Assembly: GCA_022827265.1 (NCBI GenBank)
Contig: JAJDTF010000089.1
Span: forward strand, 1 to 57,846
DNA length: 57,846 bases
Origin: Acidimicrobiia bacterium
GTDB lineage: Bacteria > Actinomycetota > Acidimicrobiia > Acidimicrobiales > Poriferisodalaceae
Direction of reading: 5' to 3'
Below are positions 8,330 through 16,377 of the stretch, in pieces. A program made the translations under genes and the position numbers. The stretch's first letter is position 1; each line of letters starts with the position of its first letter. The notes beneath the pieces are model-generated. The model saw only the letters and a program-made list of their open reading frames with translations. It made no database searches and was not told where the DNA came from.

Positions 8330-8349
8330 ATTGCATGACGCTATGCAAT
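8330..8349. promoter_or_regulatory. Candidate operator 1 of the pha promoter
   Basis: Inverted repeat ATTGCATGACGCTATGCAAT: perfect 7-bp arms around a 6-bp spacer. It overlaps the last two bases of the phaE -10 box and covers the predicted transcription start, so a bound repressor would block initiation. It matches operator 2 at 16 of 20 positions. Confidence 0.65.
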
Positions 8350-8376
8350 CATATCTAGGTTACAGCGAGGTCACAA
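8348..8376 (-). promoter_or_regulatory. Sigma70-type promoter for phaE-phaC
   Basis: On the minus strand: -35 TTGTGA (8371-8376), 17-bp spacer, -10 TATGAT (8348-8353). Predicted start is near 8341, leaving a leader of about 145 nt before phaE. In this GC-rich DNA such a close match is unlikely by chance. Confidence 0.65.
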
Positions 8377-8395
8377 GAGCATTTCGCTTGTACAA

Positions 8396-8415
8396 ATTGT
8401 GTGACACTGTGCAAT
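8396..8415. promoter_or_regulatory. Candidate operator 2 between phaE and marR
   Basis: Imperfect palindrome ATTGTGTGACACTGTGCAAT, same pattern as operator 1; centres are 66 bp apart. It lies about 20 bp upstream of the phaE -35 and 50 bp before the MarR gene, so one regulator could control both directions. Confidence 0.6.
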
Positions 8416-8464
8416 GACCTGCAGGCGAGGAGTCGACCCATCTGCTAGGGTATGAAGACAGCCG

Positions 8465-9073
8465 ATGAACTTGATCGATACGGACCAGCAGGGCGAAAGA
8501 GGCCCAGCGCAGTCCACGAGCAGCGGCGCTCGCCGCACGCTCGGGCTGCCTCGAGTTCGTGACGCGCAGCAATCCTGGGCGCCCGAGTCCGCCGACTGGG
8601 GCGACGAGTGGGACCTCGATCACAAGGTCGCTGCCCTGTGGCGCGCCGCGCGGCTAGGGCCGACCGTCGAACGGCTGCGGAGGCACGTGCTCGGAGGCGG
8701 ATCCCAATCGATCGAGCCCGGCCAGTTCCGGGCGCTCGACGCGGTGGCAGGACACGGCCCCGTCTCCATCCGGACGCTCGCCGACATCATGGACGTCGAG
8801 CCCAGCACGGTCACGCGCGCTGTCGTCCGGCTCGAGACCGATGGGCTGGTCTTCAAGCGACGGGCCGACCGCGACCACCGGGAGGTGCTGGTCGAGCTGA
8901 CTGATCTCGGCGCGGCCCGCCACCAGTACTTCGTCGACCGCGCCTACCGCATCTACGAGGAGATCTTCATCGTCTTCGACACCGGCGAGCGCAAGGTTCT
9001 CGCAGACTTGCTGGAGCGCATGCTGGTGTCGACCGATGCCGCGCTCGCCCGGCTCGATGCCCGGGCGCTGTAG
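8465..9073 (+). CDS. MarR-family transcriptional regulator
   Basis: 202 residues with a winged helix-turn-helix at about 85-150: helix-turn-helix around IRTLADIMDVEPSTVTRAVV, then the wing with DHREVLVELTD, both MarR hallmarks. An N-terminal extension of about 55 residues before WDLDHKVAALWRAARL is longer than usual; a later start is possible but no better ribosome site was seen. It is divergent from the phaE-phaC operon with two similar palindromes in the shared intergenic DNA, so it is the best local candidate for the PHA repressor (inference). MarR proteins bind such palindromes as dimers and usually respond to small acidic or acyl ligands. Confidence 0.88.
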   Translation: MNLIDTDQQGERGPAQSTSSGARRTLGLPRVRDAQQSWAPESADWGDEWDLDHKVAALWRAARLGPTVERLRRHVLGGGSQSIEPGQFRALDAVAGHGPVSIRTLADIMDVEPSTVTRAVVRLETDGLVFKRRADRDHREVLVELTDLGAARHQYFVDRAYRIYEEIFIVFDTGERKVLADLLERMLVSTDAALARLDARAL

Positions 9074-9112
9074 AGCGAGATCAAGCGACCAGCGAAAGAA
9101 CCCCGACCGCCG

Positions 9113-10345
9113 ATGGCCACCCTTCCCTCCGACGCTCCGACTGACAGCCGCCGACCGGCCTCGAAGCGGCCTGCGTCGCCGCTGCGTGTCGGCTGCCAGG
9201 CCGCAGGCTCGGTGGCCGAGTGGATCCGCGGGCACAACGAGGACGATCTGCCTGCGGTGCGCCAGACACCTGCCGCAGCGTGGAAGTGGATGATCGACGA
9301 GTGGTCGATCCAGCTGGAGCTGGCGTCGGCCCGCATGCGCATCCCCGACGGGCCGTTCCGCCAGCGGCTCCGCTCCGAGCTGGCCGAGGCCCGCAGCCTG
9401 TATGCCGAATGCGGCTGGCTCGACGATCCCGCTGCCTACCACCGCACTCCCCCGCCGCTCGACGGCGACGTGCACGTCAGCGCGACCTCAGCAGGTGACG
9501 CCGACTTCTGGCATGTCCGATTCGCCAGCGAGTTCGAGCCGTGGCCCGGCGAGCCGGGGCGCGACCGCTGGATGAGCTACCGGCCGGTGCGCACCACCCA
9601 TGCGTGGATGCTGCAGCACCCCGACCGGCCCCGTCCCTGGGTGGTTGCCGTCAACGGCTACCGCACGGGTGAGCCCGAGATGGACATGTGGATGCTGTAC
9701 GCGCAACGCCTGCACCGGCGCTGGGGGCTCAATGTGATGGCCGTGGTGCTCCCGCTGCACGGCCCCCGGGCGATCGGCGTCAGCGGCTCGCGGGTCATCC
9801 ACGCAGGCGCCATGAACACGGTGTTCACGGTGGCGCAGGGTGCCTGGGACATCCGCAGGGTGATCGGGTGGGTGCGCGACCAGCAGGAAGCGCCGGCCGT
9901 TGCCGTGTCGGGAATCTCGCTCGGCGGCTACATGGCCGCCATGACCGCAGCACTCGAAGACGACCTGGCTGCGGTCATCGCCGGTGTGCCCGAGAGCGAC
10001 CTCGCGCGCGGCACCCGCCGGCAGGTCGAACCGCTGCTCCCGCCCTTCTACGAGCAGTGGGGGCTGTCGTGGGAGCCCTACGAGCAGATCCTCTCGGTGG
10101 TGTCGCCGCTGTCGCTTCCCTGCAAGGTGCCCCGCGAGCGGCGCTACATCTTCGCCGGGCTGCTCGACCGCTGGGTCCGGCCGGGCAATGTCAAGACCCT
10201 CTGGGAGCACTGGGAGCGCCCCGACATGCTCTGGTACCAGGGCTCGCACCTGTCGTACCCGTTCGAGCGCGAGGTCGCTCGCTATGTCGACCGGGCCGCT
10301 GTCGAGACGTTCGGCCAGCAACCGCCGGCGCCACCAAGAGGCTGA
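9113..10345 (+). CDS. Alpha/beta hydrolase family protein
   Basis: 410 residues. The C-terminal half is an alpha/beta hydrolase: RPWVVAVNGYRTGEPEMD (oxyanion strand), GISLGGYMAA as nucleophile elbow, a likely acidic residue in AGLLDRWVRPGN and a His in QGSHLSYPF. The first 130 residues are helical and not assigned. No signal peptide. It follows the MarR gene by 39 bp on the same strand, so the two may be cotranscribed, and a role in PHA or acyl-ester breakdown is possible but unproven. The TGA stop is supplied by a dispersed repeat element (10338-10417), which suggests the original C-terminus was cut or altered. Confidence 0.75.
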   Translation: MATLPSDAPTDSRRPASKRPASPLRVGCQAAGSVAEWIRGHNEDDLPAVRQTPAAAWKWMIDEWSIQLELASARMRIPDGPFRQRLRSELAEARSLYAECGWLDDPAAYHRTPPPLDGDVHVSATSAGDADFWHVRFASEFEPWPGEPGRDRWMSYRPVRTTHAWMLQHPDRPRPWVVAVNGYRTGEPEMDMWMLYAQRLHRRWGLNVMAVVLPLHGPRAIGVSGSRVIHAGAMNTVFTVAQGAWDIRRVIGWVRDQQEAPAVAVSGISLGGYMAAMTAALEDDLAAVIAGVPESDLARGTRRQVEPLLPPFYEQWGLSWEPYEQILSVVSPLSLPCKVPRERRYIFAGLLDRWVRPGNVKTLWEHWERPDMLWYQGSHLSYPFEREVARYVDRAAVETFGQQPPAPPRG

Positions 10346-10417
10346 GCCCGCTGGCGAAGCCGTGGCCCGAGCGGCCCGTGAGCCCAATCACATGAACATG
10401 GGGAACAAGAGCGGGAA
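10338..10417 (+). repeat. Dispersed repeat, copy A (with internal insertion)
   Basis: Shares GAGGCTGAGCCCGCTGGCGA and the following AGCCGTGGCCCGAGCGGCCC with copies B and C; its 3' part GAACAAGAGCGGGAAA is separated by about 20 bp of unrelated sequence in place of the usual CGGAGC-like block. It gives the hydrolase its stop codon. Confidence 0.85.
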
Positions 10418-10435
10418 ACGACAGGCTGAGGGCCG

Positions 10436-12040
10436 CTACACCCGGTCGGGGTGCCCCAGCACAGCGAGGCGGTGCCGCACGACCTTGCCCGTGGTGGTCA
10501 TGGGCAGGGCATCCACGAAGTGCACGTCGCGCGGCACCATAAAGCTCGGAAGGTTCTCGCCGACCCAAGCGCGGAGCTGGTCGGCATCGACGCGCCGCCG
10601 CGGGCGCGGCACCACAAACGCAGCCACACGCTGACCGAACTCGGGATCGTCCACGCCAACCACCGCTGCGATCTCGACGCTCGGATGACGCCCCAGTACC
10701 TCCTCGACACCGGAGGGGAAGACGTTCTCGCCGCCGGTCACGATCATGTCGTTGGCGCGTCCTGAGATGTGAAGCCGGCCGTCGGCGTCGAGACGGCCGA
10801 TGTCACCGGTGGCCATGAGCGTGCCGGCCCTGTCGCCGTCGCTCCCGTCGGTGTAGCCGAGGAATTGCGCCGTGCTGGCGAGGTGAACCCAGCCGGAGCT
10901 GCCGTTGAGCGCCGGCATGCTGTCATCGTCGAGGATCGTCAGCGTCACGCCGTCGGGAGGGCGGCCCACAGTGCCGGGAGCTGCGCGCAGGTCGACGGGA
11001 TCGGCGATGGTCCCGATGGCGGTCTCGGTGGAGCCGTACACGTTGTACAGGCGGTCTCCGAAGCGGTCCATCCACTGCCGCGCCAAGTCGCCCGACAGGA
11101 CGTTGCCGCTGCTGAGCACCATGCGCGGCCGGCGCTCGGCGTCGGGCTCGATCGGCAGGTCGAGAATGCGGCGCAGCATCAGCGGAACCACCACGAGGGC
11201 GTCGTAACGCCGCTCGCACAGCAGTTGGCCCACCTCGGCCGCGTCAAATTGCCGCCTCATCTCGAGGGTGCTGGCGGTGGCGAGGCCGACGACGAGCTGG
11301 CTCAAGCCCCAGGCGTGAAAGAGCGGCGAGGCGATGAAGTAGCGATCTCCCAGGCGATACGGGACGCGTCGCAGCATGCCGACCCCGCCCACGCGCGTCG
11401 TCTTCAGCGCGCGCACTGCACTCTTCGGCGCTCCGGTGGTGCCCGATGTCAGCAACACGAGCTTGGGCCGGCGCGACGGCGGCGAGCACGGCGAGCCTTC
11501 TGCTGCGACATGAGACAGCGCGTCCGGTCCGTTCCCGTCAGCGACGAGCACCTTGGCCTTCGTGCCCGACTGCGCCACGACCTCGGCAAATTCCTCATCG
11601 GCGACGATCACGGCGATGCCGTCGCGTTCGCACACCTCGGAGAGATTCGACGCCGGCAGCGCCGTAGAGAGCAGCACGGTGTCACAGCCGGCGCGCTCGG
11701 CCGCAACGAGTGCCGTCACGAACCACCGGTGGTTGCGGCAGAGGATGCCCACGGCGCCAAGGCTGCCGTCGGGCTGGGTCGATTCAGCGCGCAGCCGGGC
11801 CGCCACGCTCGATGCACCGCGGTCGAGCGTGCGGTAATCGACCGAACCGGCGTCATCGGTGATCGCGCTGCGACCGCCGAATCGCAGCGCCGCCGCCGTC
11901 ACGGCAGCGGCGGTGCCGAGGCCCCACTGCACCGACGCCCACCAGCGCGCCGAGCCGAGAGCTGCATCGGCAACCCCCATGCGCAAGGCGACGTTCCACA
12001 TGCTGTCGCCAGCGGCGGGGTGGCCATGTAACGGTGTCAC
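10436..12040 (-). CDS. AMP-binding acyl-CoA synthetase / ligase
   Basis: 534-residue ANL-superfamily adenylating enzyme. The P-loop-like motif LLTSGTTGAPK is near residue 195, YGSTET near 315, TGDIGRLDADG near 415, GRANDMIVTGGENVFP near 427, and the catalytic Lys region TTTGKVVRHRL near the end. It should activate a carboxylic acid with ATP to the acyl-AMP and then form acyl-CoA. The substrate is not evident; the neighbouring phasin and XRE genes, 6 bp upstream in one operon, suggest lipid or PHA precursors. The start at 12040 is the first ATG; M14 is an alternative. Confidence 0.88.
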   Translation of the reverse strand: MTPLHGHPAAGDSMWNVALRMGVADAALGSARWWASVQWGLGTAAAVTAAALRFGGRSAITDDAGSVDYRTLDRGASSVAARLRAESTQPDGSLGAVGILCRNHRWFVTALVAAERAGCDTVLLSTALPASNLSEVCERDGIAVIVADEEFAEVVAQSGTKAKVLVADGNGPDALSHVAAEGSPCSPPSRRPKLVLLTSGTTGAPKSAVRALKTTRVGGVGMLRRVPYRLGDRYFIASPLFHAWGLSQLVVGLATASTLEMRRQFDAAEVGQLLCERRYDALVVVPLMLRRILDLPIEPDAERRPRMVLSSGNVLSGDLARQWMDRFGDRLYNVYGSTETAIGTIADPVDLRAAPGTVGRPPDGVTLTILDDDSMPALNGSSGWVHLASTAQFLGYTDGSDGDRAGTLMATGDIGRLDADGRLHISGRANDMIVTGGENVFPSGVEEVLGRHPSVEIAAVVGVDDPEFGQRVAAFVVPRPRRRVDADQLRAWVGENLPSFMVPRDVHFVDALPMTTTGKVVRHRLAVLGHPDRV

Positions 12041-12046
12041 GGTGCC

Positions 12047-12478
12047 TCAGGATTCGGCGGCGCCGAAGCTGCGGTACACCCCCAGCAGCGCTGCCTTCTG
12101 CTCGTCGGTGAGGTTCGGATCAGCCTGCACCGCCTCCACCACCGTGGGCACGTCATCGCGGTCCATCAGGCCGGCATACGACAGCAGCGTGGCAGCGCGC
12201 ACGTTCAGCGCTTCGGCCAGCGCCTTCAGCACGCGCACAGACGGCTCGTGCAAGCCACGCTCGATCTGGCTGAGGTACGGGTTCGACAGGCGAGCCATCT
12301 TGGCCAGCTGCCGCTGACTCAACTCCATCAGCTCGCGCTGAGCCCGGATGAAGTCGCCGAGCTGGTCAAAGCCCGGAAACGGGCTCGACGCAGCTCGGTG
12401 ACCTGTGCCTGTGCTGCCGGCGTCGTCGTCGGGAGCGCCGGCCGCCGGATCAGCGGCAGAGGAGCCGCCGCCGGCCAT
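12047..12478 (-). CDS. XRE-family regulator linked to a phasin gene
   Basis: 143 residues. A Gly/Ala/Asp-rich N-terminus of about 35 residues is followed by a classic XRE helix-turn-helix at 40-95 (LSQRQLAKMARLSNPYLSQI). A C-terminal helix ends in QKAALLGVYRSFG. It resembles the regulators next to HBHA/TadA-type lipid-granule proteins in mycobacteria and rhodococci. Its ATG overlaps the TGA of the phasin gene (TGATG), so the two are translationally coupled. It probably senses or controls granule formation; the target may be the inverted repeat upstream of the phasin. Confidence 0.85.
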   Translation of the reverse strand: MAGGGSSAADPAAGAPDDDAGSTGTGHRAASSPFPGFDQLGDFIRAQRELMELSQRQLAKMARLSNPYLSQIERGLHEPSVRVLKALAEALNVRAATLLSYAGLMDRDDVPTVVEAVQADPNLTDEQKAALLGVYRSFGAAES

Positions 12479-12756
12479 CAGGCCTGAGCGTCCTCGCTGG
12501 CCCGCTCCCACGCAGCAGCGATGCGAGAGGCGCAGTCCTTGTTGGCCTCGTGAAGCCGGCCCAGGAAGCTGAAGTAGGTGTCGATCATCTCGGTGGGCTT
12601 GGGCAGGTATTCCGCGAACGGACTCGACATCGCCGGCACGGCCGACAGCCACGCCTCGGCGACGCGCTCGTTCATCGAGACGAACTGCTCTTGGGCAGTC
12701 TTCATCTGCTCGAGGGTGCGATCCTGCATGTCGCGGACGGAATCAAGAACGGCCAT
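12478..12756 (-). CDS. Phasin-like granule-associated protein
   Basis: 92 residues, almost wholly amphipathic helix, no Cys clusters or signal peptide. It begins MAVLDSVRDMQDRTLEQMK and contains a Pro break (MSSPFAEYLPKPTE) between two helices, as in small phasins/HBHA-like proteins that coat PHA or lipid granules. A single Cys is present late. GGAG is 8 nt before the ATG. A recognisable promoter sits 60-90 bp upstream. Operon order is phasin, XRE regulator, acyl-CoA synthetase. Function is inferred from composition and context. Confidence 0.72.
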   Translation of the reverse strand: MAVLDSVRDMQDRTLEQMKTAQEQFVSMNERVAEAWLSAVPAMSSPFAEYLPKPTEMIDTYFSFLGRLHEANKDCASRIAAAWERASEDAQA

Positions 12757-12816
12757 GGGGCTTGCTCCGGTTCGTAAGGGGGAAGCGCCGGAGGGGGGTC
12801 ACCGGCGCTGTTAGAA

Positions 12817-12857
12817 ATAGTACCCACTGCGGGAACAACTTGCAACCTCAAGTGTTC
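12817..12857 (-). promoter_or_regulatory. Promoter and inverted repeat upstream of the phasin gene
   Basis: On the minus strand -35 TTGCAA (12840-12845), 17-bp spacer, -10 TACTAT (12817-12822); predicted start near 12810. The -35 lies within an inverted repeat at 12833-12857, GAACAACTTG / CAAGTGTTC, with one bulged base. This places a likely operator across the -35 region. Confidence 0.55.
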
Positions 12858-12935
12858 GCCTCATTCTGGCAGCCCGCCCTGCACGCGATAACCGCTGGAT
12901 CGTGCTCGTGGCCTGCGCCTACGCTTAGGGTCGTG

Positions 12936-13421
12936 ATGAGTGCTGGATTGCTTCCGATTTCCGAGGATCTGGCCGAGCGACTGCGCGCCGAGGGTCGATC
13001 CAGTGGCCAAGAGCCTGCTGCACTGGCGGCGTCGTTGCTCGACGAGGGCCTCAAGGTGCGTCGGCATCCCGGCATCGTCTACATGGACGGCACTGCTGGC
13101 AGGCGCGCGTGTCTGTCGGGCGGCCCCGATGTCTGGCAGATCATTCGTGCGCTTCGAACGGTTCCGGCGAGTGAGTTCGATCCTGTGACGACCGTATGCA
13201 TCGAGTCCGACCTGCATGCGCAGCAGGTCAAGCTTGCAGTGCAGTTCTACGAGTCGTACCCGGACGAGATCGATGAGATGATCGCCAAGGACGCCGCCGC
13301 CGTCGGACTCATCGAAAAGATGATCGCCGAACGCGAGAGCACTGCTGCGCTAACGCAGTCAGAGAGACCGAGACCCACCCGAGCCAGGTCGCGAGGCAGC
13401 CGCTCCGCCCCAAGCCTCTGA
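12936..13421 (+). CDS. VapB45-like antitoxin
   Basis: 161 residues. An N-terminal helical DNA-binding-like segment (LPISEDLAERLRAEG, then LAASLLDEG) precedes RRHPGIVYMDGTAGRRA and GGPDVWQIIRALR, the region I associate with the VapB45/DUF433-type antitoxins paired with DUF5615 toxins. The C-terminal 25 residues are Arg/Ser/Pro-rich. It ends 10 bp before a PIN-like toxin gene on the same strand. The start at 12936 (ATG) is preferred over the upstream frame, which is unrelated in composition. Confidence 0.75.
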   Translation: MSAGLLPISEDLAERLRAEGRSSGQEPAALAASLLDEGLKVRRHPGIVYMDGTAGRRACLSGGPDVWQIIRALRTVPASEFDPVTTVCIESDLHAQQVKLAVQFYESYPDEIDEMIAKDAAAVGLIEKMIAERESTAALTQSERPRPTRARSRGSRSAPSL

Positions 13422-13431
13422 TCCGACGACC

Positions 13432-13785
13432 ATGCGGTGGCTTCTTGACGAGATGCTTCCGCACGCGGCAGCAGAGATATTGAGTCGCCTCGGTCACGAT
13501 GCAACCAGCGTGTCCGCCATGGGGTTCCGTCAGGCTCCGGACTCGGTCGTGTACCAACTGGCGCTCGCGGAGAATCGCATACTTGTGACAGAGGACCGCG
13601 GCGGCTTCGTGCCGATCGCGAAAGCGGACCTCGAAGCCGGGCGACCTGCGGTACCGATCGTCATCGTCCATCGCGATGAATTCGGGCGACATGGCGCGCT
13701 GCCCCATCACTTGGCCGACGCACTCAACCGCTGGTCGCAACAGGTCTCCACACCATGGCCCGGCCCGCACTACCTGTCGGCATGA
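13432..13785 (+). CDS. PIN-like ribonuclease toxin (DUF5615, VapC45-like)
   Basis: 117 residues. The N-terminal strand MRWLLDEMLP holds the first acidic pair (Asp6, Glu7), followed by SRLGHDATSV, QLALAENRILVTEDRGGF with the second acidic site, and the strand VPIVIVHRD. This is the compact PIN-like fold of DUF5615 proteins, predicted metal-dependent RNases. Partnered with the antitoxin gene 10 bp upstream. Targets are unknown. Confidence 0.8.
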   Translation: MRWLLDEMLPHAAAEILSRLGHDATSVSAMGFRQAPDSVVYQLALAENRILVTEDRGGFVPIAKADLEAGRPAVPIVIVHRDEFGRHGALPHHLADALNRWSQQVSTPWPGPHYLSA

Positions 13786-13882
13786 GAGGCACCTGGGCGC
13801 GCGATATCTGGCCACGGTGTCGGCCGAGGCATGAGCGGCGCCTCCCCGAGCGAAGGCCCGAGTGACCTGACAAGATTCGGGC

Positions 13883-14734
13883 ATGCCGTCGCTCAGCTAC
13901 CTCGCCGTGCTGCTGTTGGCATTCCTTGGAGTTGACCACAGCGATACCCACGACGACCTCGGTGACCCGTGCCCCACCAGTCAGGTGAGCGATTACGGAG
14001 ACGGATATACCGGTGATTGGTACGCATGGGAACGTTGCTTGCTCGGCGATCGCCGCGGCGACGTACCCGAGTGGCGGCTGGCCCGCACCGACATACACAC
14101 TCTGGCGGCCGAAATATGGGCCGAGTACGAGCCGTGGGTTAGGCAGGCGCTCACTCGCAGCGGCAGCGGCTGGGAAACCAACGAGCAGCGACCTTGGTGG
14201 CGTCAGGTAACCCGCGTTGACCTTGAGCCGCTTCGGGTCCATATCGGTGCTCAAGCGATAGCCGATCACTGTCCAGGCAATCGCGGGTGCGCTGCGCCCT
14301 ACACGGCCAGTGGCTGCACGATTCCGTGCCAAGCGCCATTTCCCTCCGAGGACACCGGCCACGCCGTATGGCATTGGGCCGACGGCGGCAGTGTCAGCTA
14401 CGACTTGCGTGCGTCCTACATTGCGGTGGAGGAGAACGGCGTCACGATCGCGGATCGAAACCTATTTCTGTTGCTACACGAAATCGCTCATGCCATCGCG
14501 AGCCGCCAGTGGTATGGGCCGTCCCTCTACGACGACACCGGTCCCTCGGCGGCGGTACAACGAGGCACCAGCGGCCATGGGCATGGCTTCCGATGTCTCC
14601 TACTGGACTTGTACCACCGTCACGGCCGAGGCGCCGTTCCCGACGATGTGTACCGACCGCTCAATGATGTCTGCATGGCCCTTGTGCCCGACTATCCCCG
14701 CCCGATCACCGCGCCGCTACCGCCCAACAGATGA
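13883..14734 (+). CDS. Predicted secreted zincin metallopeptidase
   Basis: 283 residues. A short hydrophobic N-terminus (SYLAVLLLAFLGV) could be a signal peptide. The middle holds several Cys residues (CPTS, ERCL, DHCPGNRGC, GCTIPC), likely disulfides outside the cell. The zinc motif HEIAH lies at 199-203 within LLLHEIAHAIASRQW, and about 30 residues later GHGHGFRCLLLDLY supplies probable third-ligand His residues, a layout seen in small HExxH peptidases with a distal GHG-x-x-F. I do not recognise a named family. It converges with the propeller protein gene, 54 bp away. Confidence 0.6.
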   Translation: MPSLSYLAVLLLAFLGVDHSDTHDDLGDPCPTSQVSDYGDGYTGDWYAWERCLLGDRRGDVPEWRLARTDIHTLAAEIWAEYEPWVRQALTRSGSGWETNEQRPWWRQVTRVDLEPLRVHIGAQAIADHCPGNRGCAAPYTASGCTIPCQAPFPSEDTGHAVWHWADGGSVSYDLRASYIAVEENGVTIADRNLFLLLHEIAHAIASRQWYGPSLYDDTGPSAAVQRGTSGHGHGFRCLLLDLYHRHGRGAVPDDVYRPLNDVCMALVPDYPRPITAPLPPNR

Positions 14735-14788
14735 GAGCGATGCTTGGGGTCAGCTCCGCAGACTGCGCCAATACACGCGCAGGCAGCA

Positions 14789-16141
14789 TCACCGAAGCGG
14801 CACTTCGGATTGGCCGGAACCATTGCGACCCCAGCACACCATGGCGCCGTCGGTACGTAATCCGCATGAGTGCCAGAAACCGGCCGACACACTGGTGAAT
14901 GCCCCTGACGGAGCGTCAGCTTCGCCGTCAGCGTTGTAGCCCCAGCACTGAACTCGCTCGTCGGTCCGCAGGGCGCATGTGTGCGCGCCGCCTGCCGACA
15001 CAGCTTTGAATTGACCTGAGGGAGCTACAGCACGTCCGTCGTTGCCGGAACCGTTGTAGCCCCAGCAATGCAGAGCCTCGCTCTGCCGCAGTGCACAAGT
15101 GTGGTTCCCGCTCCCGGAGATCGCGGTGAACCGGCCGGGAGGCTCGTCGGTCTCGCCGTGTATGCCGCCACCCCAGCAGGTCACGGTGCCGTCCACTGAC
15201 AATGCGCAAGAGTGGCCGGTGCCAGCGACGACGGCTGTGTATTCACCGCTAGGTGTCTCGGCGGTCAGGGAAGCATCGCCCCAGCATTCGAGAGTCCCAT
15301 CGGTCCGTACGGCACAAGAATGACGCCAACTGCCAGCAGACACGGAGGCGAAGGTGCCGTTCGGGGCACTCGCCTTACCGGCCGTGTTGCTGCCCCAACA
15401 CTGAACCTCACGACTTGTGCTCACAGCACACGAATGGTCCAAGCCCGTCGAGACCGCTATGAACTGGCCCGCAGGTGGGTCGGTCTTGCCAACGCTGCTA
15501 TCTCCCCAACATTGGAGAGTCCGGTCAGTCCGCAAAGCGCAAGTGTGATTCCACCCTGCGGAAACTGCACTGAACGAGGCGAACTGCCCAGGCTCAGTGC
15601 TCTCGGGCAGGCTCGCGGCGCGTTCTCCGATCGCTGCGGCCGTCAGCCAGCGGTCAGTGCCGCTCACGCGTTCCACGGTTCGACCAGCAAGCTTGGAGCT
15701 AGGAACCGCCGCGGTGCCGCCGACCACATACACGGTGCCGATCGAGGCTGTGAGTCGCGCCCGTTGCGTTGCGGGCATCGACTCGCCGCGATGGCCTGCC
15801 AAGATCACGCAGTTGGTGCCAAGCGCAGCGGCCAATGTGACTGCGCTGTACAGATCAGGCTGCGCGCGAGAGTCCGATGCCGCTACCACTGCGACCTCAC
15901 CGGCACAATCCGAGTCGATCCACGGCTCCGATCCCAATGTGAATGCGTCAGTGCGCGGCTGCGCTCCGGAAGCCGGCACACCAATCACGAGTGCCATGAG
16001 CGTGACGGCTACCAGTGCCGCGGACCACCCACGTCGGACTCGATGATCGGCGTTTCTCGACTGGGTGGACGAACGGGCCAATGGGGACGGGAACAATCGC
16101 ATAGTGATGAACACGGTAACCCTGCTCATGTGCCTGGCCAC
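14789..16141 (-). CDS. Secreted cell-wall-binding (CW_binding_2) protein with seven RCC1-type repeats
   Basis: 450 residues. After a signal peptide (GWSAALVAVTLMALVIGVPASGA, residues about 38-60, split here at the core) comes a cell-wall-binding repeat-2 segment at 80-170, with the motifs CVILAGHRGE, VYVVGGTAAVP and ERVSGTDRW. Residues about 185-450 hold seven repeats of the form F-x-A-V-S-A-G-x-x-H-T-C-A-L-R-T-D-x-x-L-x-C-W-G, each with two Cys, a probable seven-bladed RCC1/BNR-like propeller stabilised by disulfides. It likely sits on the envelope. Start GTG at 16141 has AGGAG 8 nt upstream. Not essential glycolysis context: it interrupts the tpiA-secG order. Confidence 0.82.
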   Translation of the reverse strand: MARHMSRVTVFITMRLFPSPLARSSTQSRNADHRVRRGWSAALVAVTLMALVIGVPASGAQPRTDAFTLGSEPWIDSDCAGEVAVVAASDSRAQPDLYSAVTLAAALGTNCVILAGHRGESMPATQRARLTASIGTVYVVGGTAAVPSSKLAGRTVERVSGTDRWLTAAAIGERAASLPESTEPGQFASFSAVSAGWNHTCALRTDRTLQCWGDSSVGKTDPPAGQFIAVSTGLDHSCAVSTSREVQCWGSNTAGKASAPNGTFASVSAGSWRHSCAVRTDGTLECWGDASLTAETPSGEYTAVVAGTGHSCALSVDGTVTCWGGGIHGETDEPPGRFTAISGSGNHTCALRQSEALHCWGYNGSGNDGRAVAPSGQFKAVSAGGAHTCALRTDERVQCWGYNADGEADAPSGAFTSVSAGFWHSCGLRTDGAMVCWGRNGSGQSEVPLR

Positions 16142-16377
16142 CGGGTCGCTCCTGAGCGATGCCGATCACGCGGTCCCTAACCCGCCCACAGAGAACGGCC
16201 TCACTCCCGGCTGCCGAGGCACCACGTTCCCTTGGAGTCGCGGAGCCGTCAGCACGAGAGGGCATCGCCCCGAGTTGGCAGATACCACTGCGGCCAGCGC
16301 GCAGCCTCTGCCTCGCGAGCGCCACAACGTCCCTGGCCCAGACGACTGCCGTTGCCTAGGCCTGACCCATCGGCGGT

